NCBI RefSeq assembly: GCF_900182605.1
Contig: NZ_FXTB01000012.1
Location: 23,975-87,974 of the forward strand
Length of the DNA: 64,000 bases
Reading direction: 5' to 3'
From: Saccharicrinis carchari
GTDB lineage: Bacteria; Bacteroidota; Bacteroidia; Bacteroidales; Marinilabiliaceae
Made by a program: the position numbers and the translations under genes. Positions 1 through 8,446 of the stretch are shown in pieces (the stretch's first letter is position 1; each line of letters starts with the position of its first letter). The notes beneath the pieces were generated by a model. It saw only the letters and a program-made list of their open reading frames with translations. It was not told the origin of the DNA and did no database searches.

Positions 1-73
1 TCCGCACATCCAACAATTTTCCCGGCATATCCTCGCTTTGCTCCGGTATTCCAGTTGCTTGTTGCGATGCCAT
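1..73 (-). CDS. 5' end of an unidentified gene (partial)
   Basis: An ATG at 73 on the minus strand opens a frame that stays open to the window edge for 24 codons, starting MASQQATGIPEQSEDMPGK. A purine-rich stretch lies just upstream of the ATG. The gene would be divergent from the small gene at 125, with about 50 bases between them. The piece is too short to identify. Its hydrophilic N-terminus and its neighbour would suit a conjugative-element protein, but that is only inference. Confidence 0.35.
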   Translation of the reverse strand, partial: MASQQATGIPEQSEDMPGKLLDVR

Positions 74-124
74 ATCCGCTTTCCCTTACATCTTGCATGT
101 AATTATTAATTAAAAAAATAAGTT

Positions 125-358
125 ATGGCTAAGAAAAACGAAAAAAACGGGTTTACCAGAAACTACATTGGTAAGGGGACACAGGTGCAAGATCTTGACA
201 TTGTAAAAGTAACCGTAGAATTGGACAGCGCACTAGAGTATTCACATGCGTACAAAGGCAAAAAGTACCTTAGCTTCGAGGTTGCCAGAATGAAGCAGCC
301 CGACGAGTTCGGCAAGACACACACTTGCTACGTGAACATAAAAAACAAGGCTGATTAG
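125..358 (+). CDS. Small basic protein of conjugative-element type, function unknown
   Basis: This 77-residue protein has a Lys-rich start (MAKKNEKNGFTRNYIGKG), a central part with alternating hydrophobic residues (DLDIVKVTVELD) and the segment YLSFEVARMKQPDEFGKTH. No signal peptide or membrane segment is visible. The pattern recalls small proteins encoded beside conjugative-element genes in Bacteroidota, but I cannot name a family with certainty. A strong hairpin terminator overlaps its stop codon, so it looks like a short independent transcription unit. It may mark the edge of a mobile element whose remainder lies to the left of the window. Confidence 0.7.
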   Translation: MAKKNEKNGFTRNYIGKGTQVQDLDIVKVTVELDSALEYSHAYKGKKYLSFEVARMKQPDEFGKTHTCYVNIKNKAD

Positions 359-367
359 CCTTGTTTT
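342..367 (+). terminator. Rho-independent terminator of the 77-aa gene
   Basis: Perfect 11-bp arms (AAAACAAGGCT at 342-352 and AGCCTTGTTTT at 357-367) enclose a 4-base loop. The right arm ends in a run of T. The stop codon of the upstream gene lies inside the hairpin. Confidence 0.85.
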
Positions 368-480
368 TCTTCAAACCGTATTTATTAACGGTGGTTTTAA
401 GCTGAAGATGATAATACAATTATAAATTGTTTAAATATTTTCAGCTTAAATTTTAACCCTTCCCCATCATCTATTCTTTC

Positions 481-750
481 CCCCTCCGGCACCCCTCGCG
501 TTACAGTACTTGGCATTACTTAGCGGAAGGTGACCTGAAAAACGGTCACTCCATTCCGCTATTCCATGCCAAGAGCTTTTAACGCCCCGACAACACCCTT
601 GCAAATAACGCTTCCTTGCTACGTAAACTCCGCCAAGGAAACCTTTTATTTACAAGCGTGTTTTTTTGCTTACGCACCCAAATGGTACAACACGCCGTTG
701 AGTGACGCACCGTGCCATCTTTGGTCTGTTGCAAGTTGTCCGATGCACGG
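481..750 (+). repeat. Dispersed structured repeat, copy 1 of 3
   Basis: This non-coding segment is similar over about 250 bases to 18835-19085 and, less closely, to 21335-21550, all in the same orientation. It can fold into two imperfect hairpins. The first (509-573) pairs CTTGGCAT with ATGCCAAG, then has a 6-by-6 internal loop, then pairs GCGGAA with TTCCGC. The second (594-660) pairs its 5' CACCCTTGCAAATAA side with TTATTTACAAGCGTG and has an inner CCTTG/CAAGG stem. Short open frames here are not conserved between copies. It lies just outside the 3' end of PUL1, with copy 2 at the other end of the locus. The stretch from 368 to 480 holds nothing else recognisable. Confidence 0.8.
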
Positions 751-807
751 GGAACATTGATACCCTAATCACTAGAAATATTATGTGTCTCAAGGGAATA
801 AACAAAA

Positions 808-854
808 AACTCATCGGATGAATTTTACAACCGTAAAAATGCATCCGATGAGTT
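808..854 (-). terminator. Terminator of the PUL1 operon
   Basis: Perfect 13-bp arms AACTCATCGGATG (808-820) and CATCCGATGAGTT (842-854) enclose a second 6-bp stem (TTTTAC/GTAAAA). On the minus strand the hairpin is followed by a T-rich tract. It sits 24 bases past the stop codon of the epimerase gene and marks the 3' end of the operon. Confidence 0.9.
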
Positions 855-877
855 AATTAATAATAAATAAAGGGACT

Positions 878-2038
878 TTATTTATCCACACTAAACCTAT
901 AAATGGTGGCGGTTTCATATACCTCTCCCGGATTTAGGATTATGGATGGAAAATTGGGTTGGTTTGGCGAGTCGGGGAAATGCTGCGTTTCAAGAGCAAA
1001 TGATTGACGGTACCCATAGGGGACTCCGCTTTTACCTATGTCGGATCCGTCCATGAAGTTGCCGCCGTAAAACTGTAGCCCGGGTTCTTCGGTATAAACG
1101 GTCATTTTTCGTCCGCTTGTAGGTTCTACCACGGTAGCTGCCCATGTCATGCCACCAGCTTCGTTTTTATTGATTGCGAAGTTGTGATCGTAGCCCAAAC
1201 CATTATTCAGTTGTTCATCGTTGTCTTGCTGCGGCAAATCGGTCCCGATAGCTTTGGCTTGTCTAAAGTCGAAAGGCGTTCTTTCAACGGGCACATTTTC
1301 GCCCAGGGGAATTAATGTGCTATCAACCGCCGTAAAAAGATCGGCGTTGATGGTCAGCAAGTGCTCGTTAATGCTGGCGCCGCTGCCTTCGCCTGCCAAG
1401 TTAAAAAAAGCATGGTTGGTCAGGTTTACGGGGGTGGCCTTGTCAGTGGTGGCTTTGTAATCGATGGTCAATTCATTTTTAACTGTGAGCGTGTAGGTTA
1501 CCGCTACATATAGGTTGCCGGGATAGCCCATTTCGCCGTCCTTAGACAAATGTGTCAATATCAAAGAGGTGTCGTTGGCTGATTTTACGCTCCACACCAC
1601 GTTATGAAAACCACCAGGGCCACCGTGCAAATGATTGGGGTCATTGTTAATAGGCAAGGTATATTCCATCCCGTCCAGTGTAAATTTTCCTTTGGCAATG
1701 CGGTTGCCCACTCGGCCAATCAAGGCGCCGTGGTACACTTCCTTTGCACCCACATATTCGTCGATGCTGTTGAATCCCAATACCACGTCGGCCAACTTAC
1801 CGTCACGCCCTGGTGCACACAGGCTAACGATACGTCCACCATAATTGGTGATGGCGGCCGAAATATCACCGTTGCGAAGAAAATAAAGGTTGGTTTCGAC
1901 CCCGTTTAACTCTGTTTTAAAATCATCCCTTTTTAAATCGGAACATGTTTTTTTGTCGCTATCTGTCTTTGCTGTTGGATTACATCCTGCCAGTAGTAGG
2001 GTGGTGGCGGTTAGCATAAGAAATAAAATATTTTTCAT
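878..2038 (-). CDS. galM: Aldose 1-epimerase (mutarotase), lipoprotein
   Basis: The 386-residue product should interconvert alpha and beta anomers of a free aldose (galactose, glucose or arabinose). Residues 1-19 are a lipoprotein signal ending LLAGC, so the enzyme is probably periplasmic or membrane-anchored. Family marks are the His-bearing NDPNHLHGGPGGFH segment, the second His in VNLTNHAFFNLAGEG, and the catalytic Glu in EEPGLQFYGGN. Length and order match ordinary GalM proteins with an added export signal. It is the last gene of the PUL1 operon and is followed directly by a strong terminator. Its place after several GH43 enzymes suggests it acts on released arabinose or galactose; that part is inference. 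Confidence 0.9.
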   Translation of the reverse strand: MKNILFLMLTATTLLLAGCNPTAKTDSDKKTCSDLKRDDFKTELNGVETNLYFLRNGDISAAITNYGGRIVSLCAPGRDGKLADVVLGFNSIDEYVGAKEVYHGALIGRVGNRIAKGKFTLDGMEYTLPINNDPNHLHGGPGGFHNVVWSVKSANDTSLILTHLSKDGEMGYPGNLYVAVTYTLTVKNELTIDYKATTDKATPVNLTNHAFFNLAGEGSGASINEHLLTINADLFTAVDSTLIPLGENVPVERTPFDFRQAKAIGTDLPQQDNDEQLNNGLGYDHNFAINKNEAGGMTWAATVVEPTSGRKMTVYTEEPGLQFYGGNFMDGSDIGKSGVPYGYRQSFALETQHFPDSPNQPNFPSIILNPGEVYETATIYRFSVDK

Positions 2039-2203
2039 CTGGTTTGTTCTTAAGTGTTAGAGACACAGACGCACATTTTGTCCGTCTGTACATGTATTTG
2101 TAGTGTTTCTTTACATGGTTTGGGTGAAAATTGTACCCGAGCAATCACATTATAAAGTTGGAAAAAATATTGATGATTTGATGATGTTATTAAAATTTTA
2201 TTT

Positions 2204-3292
2204 CTAGTCGCGCGTGGTTGGGCCATGTACCACCAAGATACCATCTTCCCGTATTTCCATAAGGTCGATAAACACCACCCGCTGGTCGCCCGTTTTTGAG
2301 GTACGCCCGTGATAAACGCACAGCATCTGTTTCCCGTCGGGTGCAACGGTAACCGAATTGTGACCGGTACCGGTGACGATCCCACCTTTCTCCACGTTCT
2401 TTTCCAGCACAGGGTTATTGTCCGCTTTAGTAAACAGGCCTAAAGGCGATTTGGAGGTGGCGTATCCCACGGCATAGTTTTTTCCGCCATAAAAATTGGC
2501 CGAATACATCATGTAAAAGATGTCGTTATGCTTAAATATGTAGGAACCTTCGGTCCAACGCCTGTTCACCTCCCCCGAGGTTACAGACCGGCTTTCCCAT
2601 TCAGCCTGTTGGTCGTCCATGGTGAGCGGCGGACGGAGCAACACTTGGGGCTCCCCGATAACACCCGAAAAGTCGGGCTTCATCTCCACGCCGTAAATCC
2701 AGCTTTCTTCTATCTCATCATACATGCCCTTTTCGCGTGCCCATACCGCCACTTCACTCTCCACAGGGTGTTTATAACATGCGCGGGAATAATAAAGATA
2801 TACCTTACCGTCTTCGAAAAGGAGATTGGCATCGATAATGGGATAACCTGGGTCAAATACCGGGCGGTTGAACATATCAGCGTAAGGACCGGTGGGCGAA
2901 TCGGATACCGCTACACCAATACGGAACGTTTCCAGATCATTGTTTGGGTTTTCGCGCCAATCGGCACTATAAAACAGATAAAATTTTCCGTTGCGTTCGT
3001 ACAGTTCGGGGGCCCAAAAACTGGCCACGTTCCAGGAGCTGCCGGTATTGCCTTGATAAATGCGACCTTCGTCTTTCCATTCATTTAAATCGGTGGACGA
3101 ATACATTTTGAAGCCATCCTTGACCTCGCCCGTTCCCACCATATAATATAGGCCATCCGAAGCTTTAAGAATGTATGGATCGGCCAGCTTTACCGGCAAG
3201 GGGTTTTGCGGTTCAAAAGATACCGGTGCTTTTTGTTGGCACGAAACCAATAACAAAATTCCGATAGCAATAAATACATGTTTTAAATACAT
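2204..3292 (-). CDS. Glycoside hydrolase family 43 lipoprotein
   Basis: This 362-residue five-bladed beta-propeller enzyme has a lipoprotein signal ending LLVSC near residue 18. The three acidic GH43 positions can be placed: the base Asp in LADPYIL, the Asp in YPIIDANLLFEDGKVYLYYSR, and the acid Glu in WTEGSYIFKHNDIFYMMYSAN. Family 43 members are mostly arabinofuranosidases, arabinanases, xylosidases or galactanases. The substrate cannot be read from sequence alone. It lies between the GH5-like gene and the epimerase, with gaps of 39 and 165 bases. The 165-base gap at 2039-2203 holds no further gene. Confidence 0.88.
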   Translation of the reverse strand: MYLKHVFIAIGILLLVSCQQKAPVSFEPQNPLPVKLADPYILKASDGLYYMVGTGEVKDGFKMYSSTDLNEWKDEGRIYQGNTGSSWNVASFWAPELYERNGKFYLFYSADWRENPNNDLETFRIGVAVSDSPTGPYADMFNRPVFDPGYPIIDANLLFEDGKVYLYYSRACYKHPVESEVAVWAREKGMYDEIEESWIYGVEMKPDFSGVIGEPQVLLRPPLTMDDQQAEWESRSVTSGEVNRRWTEGSYIFKHNDIFYMMYSANFYGGKNYAVGYATSKSPLGLFTKADNNPVLEKNVEKGGIVTGTGHNSVTVAPDGKQMLCVYHGRTSKTGDQRVVFIDLMEIREDGILVVHGPTTRD

Positions 3293-3331
3293 AGCTGATT
3301 TTATTGAATTCTTTATTTTAGTTGAAACGTC

Positions 3332-4435
3332 TTATTCAGCACCGGTCAGGCTCATGATTAACTCTACTTCCTCCTGTCTGTAAGGCGTTCCGTCCAACCT
3401 AAATATCTCATGAAACCAAAGCTGTGGTTCCGAGCCATCGGCAATGGGCTCGTCCCAAGCATATTTGGTGTTAGATTTACCATCCACCAGACCCCAATTG
3501 ATTGCACCAATGTTTTCGCGCTTTAAGATGGGCATGATATTTTGAAAATAGCTGTTGTTACGTCGTGCCATATATTCGGTACATATCATCGGACGACCAT
3601 ATCGCTTCAAACTGTCGATGGCTGCCTGATGTTTTTCGGGACCTTCGTAGTTGTGGTAGGTGATAATGTCAGAGTTTTCAACCTGAAACTTGTTAAGGTC
3701 GGATAGGCTTAGGCTCCAAACGCCCACGGATAATGGCTGCGAAGGGCGCACTTCCCGTCCCCACCCAAAAACGTCCTTAAGCAGTGGCATCGATTTGTTG
3801 CCATAGCCCGAATTGCCCGGCTCGTTATACAAATCCCACATCACGATACGTCCGTCACCATCAAAAGTATTTAGGATGTCTTTTACATAGACTTCGAGAT
3901 CGTTGATAAGCGTAGGCTGTTCATGCAACAGGTCGCCCGGATCGCGCACCCAGCCCGAATTATGCACACCGGGCTTAGGTTCGGGTTGAGGGCCGGCCTG
4001 ATACGTGGCATTCCAGCAATCGTCAAAAAAAACGAAGATGGTTTTGATACCATGACTATCCGCAATATCCAGATATTCACGCATGCGATCTTTAAAACCC
4101 TCTTTATCCACCTGCCATGCCACATGATGTAGGTAAACCCTCATGCAGTTCAACCCAATGTCTTCGGCCCATCCAAGTTCCCTGTCGATGGTTTCGGGGT
4201 CGAACGTTTCGGCTTGCCAGGTTTCCAATTGGTTTATGGCAGTGCTGGGGTTAAAATTGGCACCCCGCAGCCAGCCTTTTTCTTCACCCCAGACTTTGGC
4301 CTGTTCTACTGTCCAACGCCCCTTAGTGCCGGCTTCAAGTGCCTTTTCGTTGTTTTTGCTCGATTTGGGGCTGCTGTTGCAACCTACAAGTAGGAACAAG
4401 CCGAGTATGATGCTTAAAAAAATATGTTTTTTCAT
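3332..4435 (-). CDS. GH5-like (clan GH-A) glycoside hydrolase, lipoprotein
   Basis: The 367-residue protein has a lipoprotein signal ending LLVGC (Cys near 19). A TIM-barrel glycosidase follows. The acid/base Glu is at about residue 205 in WDLYNEPGNSG and the nucleophile Glu at about 287 in MICTEYMARR. The start of the domain (GWLRGANFNPSTAINQLETW) is like proteins annotated as cellulase or 1,4-beta-xylanase in PULs of this phylum. Those labels are unreliable for substrate. It would cleave beta-linked glycan chains outside the cytoplasm. Its stop is 39 bases before the GH43 gene and its start is 5 bases from the GH2 stop, so it sits inside the operon. Confidence 0.82.
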   Translation of the reverse strand: MKKHIFLSIILGLFLLVGCNSSPKSSKNNEKALEAGTKGRWTVEQAKVWGEEKGWLRGANFNPSTAINQLETWQAETFDPETIDRELGWAEDIGLNCMRVYLHHVAWQVDKEGFKDRMREYLDIADSHGIKTIFVFFDDCWNATYQAGPQPEPKPGVHNSGWVRDPGDLLHEQPTLINDLEVYVKDILNTFDGDGRIVMWDLYNEPGNSGYGNKSMPLLKDVFGWGREVRPSQPLSVGVWSLSLSDLNKFQVENSDIITYHNYEGPEKHQAAIDSLKRYGRPMICTEYMARRNNSYFQNIMPILKRENIGAINWGLVDGKSNTKYAWDEPIADGSEPQLWFHEIFRLDGTPYRQEEVELIMSLTGAE

Positions 4436-4440
4436 TTTTT

Positions 4441-6252
4441 TTATTTTAGTGTTTCAATCACCTCTTGATTTACTTTCCGCAGCCGTTCTTCGTCCAGCTT
4501 CATCACTTCTCTGTCGTAGGTCATCAGGCCGTTCACTTCCACCTCCACGTCGGTGGTTTGGGTGTAAACGGCAGCAGCATAGCCAAAGGGAATCATCTTT
4601 TTTAGCTGTTCGGCCATCTCTATGTAGGCATCGGTGGCTTCTTTGGCTGTTTTGTATTGCACATAACCCCAGTTACGCCCTTGCTCCCATACGTGTTCGG
4701 GATATACCAATCCTATGCCGCCATATTCGCCCAGCACGTTCACCCGTTGCGGGTCGAAGAGTCCCATCACCGGCCCGGGATAATTGTGCATATCAATCAT
4801 GTCGCCCACGGGATAATGGTTGCCGCCACTTGCCGGGTTCACCAGGCGCGATGGATCGTAGCCTTTGGTCCACTCCACTATCTCGGGTGTTTTAAACTGA
4901 CCCCAAGCCTCGTTAAATGGAACCCACACCACCACGCTGGGGTTCGAATAGGCAAGATCCATGATGTCTTTCCATTCTTGGCGGAAATTGGCTTCGGATT
5001 CTGCGCTGCGTTGCGCCTCCTTGCCGTTAAAGTAGTTGCGCATTTGCCACTGCGGCGAATGGTCGCCGTTGGGCATGTCCTGCCACACCAGGATACCTTC
5101 GCGATCGCAATGATAGTACCAGCGGGCGGGCTCAACTTTAACGTGTTTGCGTATCATATTAAAACCGTAATCCTTGGTTTTTTTGATGTCGAACAGCAAA
5201 GCCTCGTCGGTAGGTGCCGTATAAAGTCCGTCGGGCCACCAGCCTTGGTCAAGGGTTCCGTAATGAAACAAGTTTTTGTTGTTGAGTTGCATGCGCATCA
5301 CACCGTTCCCGTCGCGCGCAGTGGATATTTTGCGCATACCAAAATAGCTCTTTACTTTATCAAGTACCTTACCATCTCGCACCAAGGATACTTCCATATC
5401 ATAAAGGAAAGGGGAGCCCGGGCTCCAAAGCTTGGCGTTGGGCACGCTCATCAAGACTTCCTGACCTACAACGCCTTTGCCGGTGCTTATCATTTGTCCA
5501 TTGTCCATCACTTTAATCTCCACTAAATCGTAAGCAGCTGTACCTTGTGCCGAAGCCAATACGGAAACATTGCCCCCATCGATGTTTGGAACGGTTTTAA
5601 GTTGTGATAGATGAGCAGGGGCAACAGGCTCGAGCCATACGGTTTGCCATATTCCCGTAACCGGGGTGTACCAAATGCCCTTTGGGTCTTCCACTTGCTT
5701 GCCTCGCGGCTGAAAACCTTTGTCCGACGGGTCCCATACCCTGACTTCGAGCTTTTGATTGCCGCCCCTTGTGAGGAAAGGGGTAAGGTCGAAGCTGAAA
5801 GGCGTATATCCGCCACGATGGCTGCCCACTTTGACATCGTTGATCCATACGTCCGTTTCCCAGTCCACGGCCCCAAAGTGCAACAGCACCCTTTGGTTTT
5901 TCCAGTTGGGCGGCACGATAAAGCTTTGGTGATACCATAATTCCTGATCTTTCCCAACGCGTTTCTGTACGCCCGAGAGGCTCGATTCTACCGCGAACGG
6001 AACCAATATTTTACCATCAAATTTTTGGGGTATGCTGCTGCCTTTTGGCACGATGGCATAATCCCATAGTCCGTTCAGGTTTTTCCAATTATCGCGTACC
6101 ATCTGTGGGCGAGGGTATTCGGCCAATGGTTTGTCAGGGTTTATTTTTTCGGTCCATGGGGTTTTGATCTTATCGCCTGCCGGCTTCCAGCTTTGTGCAC
6201 CAACCGACAAGAACAATCCCGCCAAAAAGATCAGTAAAAAAAACTTTTTCAT
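4441..6252 (-). CDS. Glycoside hydrolase family 2 (beta-galactosidase/glucuronidase type)
   Basis: The 603-residue product has a cleavable signal (residues 1-19, ending SVGAQ). The sugar-binding jelly roll (about 45-210, with LNGLWDYAIVPKG) is followed by an Ig-like domain (about 215-315) and a TIM barrel. The acid/base Glu is at about 448 in WVPFNEAWGQF and the nucleophile Glu at about 509 in VNVLGEYGGIG. It is shorter than LacZ, matching compact PUL-type GH2 enzymes. Predicted location is the periplasm. Galactosidase, glucuronidase and arabinosidase activities are all possible. It lies 24 bases downstream of a GH43-like gene and 5 bases upstream of the GH5-like gene. Confidence 0.9.
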   Translation of the reverse strand: MKKFFLLIFLAGLFLSVGAQSWKPAGDKIKTPWTEKINPDKPLAEYPRPQMVRDNWKNLNGLWDYAIVPKGSSIPQKFDGKILVPFAVESSLSGVQKRVGKDQELWYHQSFIVPPNWKNQRVLLHFGAVDWETDVWINDVKVGSHRGGYTPFSFDLTPFLTRGGNQKLEVRVWDPSDKGFQPRGKQVEDPKGIWYTPVTGIWQTVWLEPVAPAHLSQLKTVPNIDGGNVSVLASAQGTAAYDLVEIKVMDNGQMISTGKGVVGQEVLMSVPNAKLWSPGSPFLYDMEVSLVRDGKVLDKVKSYFGMRKISTARDGNGVMRMQLNNKNLFHYGTLDQGWWPDGLYTAPTDEALLFDIKKTKDYGFNMIRKHVKVEPARWYYHCDREGILVWQDMPNGDHSPQWQMRNYFNGKEAQRSAESEANFRQEWKDIMDLAYSNPSVVVWVPFNEAWGQFKTPEIVEWTKGYDPSRLVNPASGGNHYPVGDMIDMHNYPGPVMGLFDPQRVNVLGEYGGIGLVYPEHVWEQGRNWGYVQYKTAKEATDAYIEMAEQLKKMIPFGYAAAVYTQTTDVEVEVNGLMTYDREVMKLDEERLRKVNQEVIETLK

Positions 6253-6276
6253 TTTGATAAATATTTAAATAGTTTA

Positions 6277-7326
6277 TTAATTGTCATTTTCTTTTTTTTC
6301 TATGCCAAAATGTTCTACCAAATCGTTGTATTCATTTTTTGAGATGGTGATCATGCATCCATGGCGCACGGAATCGGGCAGGCTGTATTTATCCCAGTCG
6401 CTAAAAAATGTATAGCCCGAGGCCTGGTACCAGGGGCCGTTCATGTTGTCGGCAATGGACAGGCCATAGGAAACGCCTGGATACTGTTCGTAATAAAGAT
6501 ACCAAATCTCATCGTCGGGCGAAGGTATCAGCATGGGCGCTTCCCTAAAATTAGGGCTTATGGGATCGGAAGGCAGCGAGTAGGGCCCCAGTAACGAAGG
6601 TGCCTTTGCTGTGCGAATGGTTTTGCCGGTTACCCAATATAGGGTAGGATAGGTCTCGTCCTTTAAAATAGCGAAGTATTGATTGCCTACCTTGCGGATG
6701 ATTACATCTATGGTGCCTATATCCCAGTCGAACAAACGCGTAGGGTATTCCGAAAAGGTTTTTAAATCATCGGACAGAACATATAAAGTCCGCTGACTAG
6801 CCCAGTATGTTTCTCCGCCTTCTTTATGTGGTGTGTGCCAGGTTAACAGGTACTTTCCTGAATCTTTGTCGTAGAATATTTTAGGCGCCCCAATGCGCTG
6901 CAAACAGTACGAGTAATCCGGCGTGCTTTTAAGATCCGGTGTAAAAGTGCTGTGTTTTTGCCACGAAATCAAATCTTTTGAAACCCAGATGTTAATATCA
7001 GGCGATGCATCACTTTGGTTGCCTGCGATATAATATCGGCCATCGTGCCCTTTACAGATATCCGGGTGTCCTTTGTACTCTTCAAAAACCCTTTTACGCT
7101 TGTTCAGCGCGTGCCAATGTAAACCGTCAAGGCTCACCGAATAGTACAATCGCCCATAATCCTGATGGGTCATGTGCGCAAACAAATATGCTTGGTTAAC
7201 CGCTTCGCCGGAGGTTATGGCCTGGCCGGGGGGATCGGGCTGTTGCGCCGTAGCGTTGCCGGACGAAAGGACCAGGCCTAAAACGAACGTGATTATAAAT
7301 AGGTATTTATTTTTCTGGCATATCAT
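6277..7326 (-). CDS. GH43-like five-bladed propeller glycosidase
   Basis: Starting at the ATG at 7326 gives about 349 residues with a normal signal peptide (MICQKNKYLFIITFVLGLVL...ATAQ). A start 13 codons earlier would spoil that signal. The propeller carries GH43-type acidic motifs: the Asp in GHPDICKGHDGRYYIAG, the Asp in GTIDVIIRKVGNQYF, and the Glu in FREAPMLIPSPDDEIWYLYYEQ. It is more divergent than the two other GH43 genes of the operon. The predicted location is the periplasm and the substrate is unknown. It lies 46 bases past the preceding GH43 gene and 24 bases before GH2. Confidence 0.78.
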   Translation of the reverse strand: MICQKNKYLFIITFVLGLVLSSGNATAQQPDPPGQAITSGEAVNQAYLFAHMTHQDYGRLYYSVSLDGLHWHALNKRKRVFEEYKGHPDICKGHDGRYYIAGNQSDASPDINIWVSKDLISWQKHSTFTPDLKSTPDYSYCLQRIGAPKIFYDKDSGKYLLTWHTPHKEGGETYWASQRTLYVLSDDLKTFSEYPTRLFDWDIGTIDVIIRKVGNQYFAILKDETYPTLYWVTGKTIRTAKAPSLLGPYSLPSDPISPNFREAPMLIPSPDDEIWYLYYEQYPGVSYGLSIADNMNGPWYQASGYTFFSDWDKYSLPDSVRHGCMITISKNEYNDLVEHFGIEKKENDN

Positions 7327-7372
7327 ATCATTTAATTTTAATGAAGGACAAATAACAAATATCACTAATAAA

Positions 7373-8350
7373 TCAATGGCTTATTACCGGCGTCAAATAT
7401 GCTGGATCGATTACCATAACTTCTTTCCCATCGCGTACTTCAAAAGTCACCTTGCTGATGTACATGTGGCGGGGATGAATTTTTGTGGCACTGTTGTGCG
7501 CATGGAAAACAATTTGCAAGTTGCCGTCTTTATCCCTAAACATGGCACTGTGCCCCACACCTACTAGGTTACCGGGTTTCTGTAATATCGGGTTTTTCTC
7601 ATATTTTGTCCAAGTTCCGTCAACACGGTCAGAAGTAGCGAACCCTACACCATAAAACTGACTTTCGTAGCTGTTGGCCGAATAAGTCATGTAATAGGTG
7701 CCGTTGTGCTTTATCACAAATGCGCCTTCGTTTACACGTGGCCACACGGTTTCCCATTCCTGCGAAACATGGATACACTTTTTCATCGTTTCGGGCAATA
7801 TCTCCAATAAATCGTCGGTCAGTTCGGCCACCCAAATGTTCAGACCGTCGTTAAAGCGGTCGAAGTAAAGATAGGGCTTACTGTCGTCGTCGATATAAAG
7901 ACTATTGTCGATGCATTTTTCATCGGCTATCATCGGCTTTTTAACTTCTTGTACGAATGGCCCTAGTGGGTTGTCGGCTGTGGCCACGCAAATGTGCTCA
8001 TCGGCCGAAAAATACATATAGAATTTGCCGTTGACGTGATATACCTCGGGAGCCCAGAACCAACGGTCGCCCCATACGTCGCGTTTATGAAGGGCCAAAC
8101 CGTCGGACAGTGATTTTGGAGTTTTCCATGTGAGCATGTCGTCGGACACCATAACGGCTATTCCATCTTCTGAAAGTGTTCCATAGGCGTAATATGTATC
8201 ATCGTAAAGCATGATAAAGGGATCGCCAAGAGGAACCTTGGCCATTGCCTCGATCGGCTCTTCTTGGTCTTCATTGGAAGTATTGCAGGCGCTAATATTG
8301 ATTATCAAGCAAAACGATGTCAAAATAAAGGAGTATCCTATCTTCATCAT
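7373..8350 (-). CDS. Glycoside hydrolase family 43 lipoprotein
   Basis: This 325-residue protein has a signal ending in a lipobox-like NISAC near residue 22. GH43 landmarks are the base Asp in LGDPFIMLYDDTYYAYG, the Asp in CIDNSLYIDDDSKPYLYFD, and the acid Glu in VNEGAFVIKHNGTYYMTYSAN. The length is that of a single catalytic domain. It is the first enzyme gene after SusD1, separated by a 13-bp-stem hairpin that could lower its expression relative to the transport genes. The enzyme should be surface- or periplasm-anchored. Confidence 0.88.
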   Translation of the reverse strand: MMKIGYSFILTSFCLIINISACNTSNEDQEEPIEAMAKVPLGDPFIMLYDDTYYAYGTLSEDGIAVMVSDDMLTWKTPKSLSDGLALHKRDVWGDRWFWAPEVYHVNGKFYMYFSADEHICVATADNPLGPFVQEVKKPMIADEKCIDNSLYIDDDSKPYLYFDRFNDGLNIWVAELTDDLLEILPETMKKCIHVSQEWETVWPRVNEGAFVIKHNGTYYMTYSANSYESQFYGVGFATSDRVDGTWTKYEKNPILQKPGNLVGVGHSAMFRDKDGNLQIVFHAHNSATKIHPRHMYISKVTFEVRDGKEVMVIDPAYLTPVISH

Positions 8351-8362
8351 ATAAAAATATTA

Positions 8363-8401
8363 AATTGGGATATGGAGCAGCAGTTTATCCATATCCCAAT
8401 T
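8363..8401 (-). promoter_or_regulatory. Intercistronic hairpin between susD1 and the enzyme genes
   Basis: Perfect 13-bp arms AATTGGGATATGG (8363-8375) and CCATATCCCAATT (8389-8401) enclose a 13-base loop. No T tract follows on the minus strand. It probably acts as an RNA-stability or partial attenuation element, giving more SusC/SusD than enzyme mRNA; this is inference. Confidence 0.6.
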
Positions 8402-8446
8402 GTTAATTATACTGGTTAATTATTCCATTGTGCCATACCCAATCCA

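Noticed and set aside
566..844. Short open frames inside repeat copy 1
   Set aside because: They are not preserved in the other two copies, whereas the hairpins are.
2528..3088. 186-codon open frame on the plus strand
   Set aside because: It is antisense to the GH43 lipoprotein gene and shows no conserved pattern.
4143..4895. 250-codon open frame on the plus strand
   Set aside because: It spans parts of the GH5-like and GH2 genes on the other strand and is composed of a shadow translation with no motif.
4657..5526. 289-codon open frame on the plus strand
   Set aside because: It lies wholly opposite the GH2 gene, which has full family motifs; the plus frame has none.
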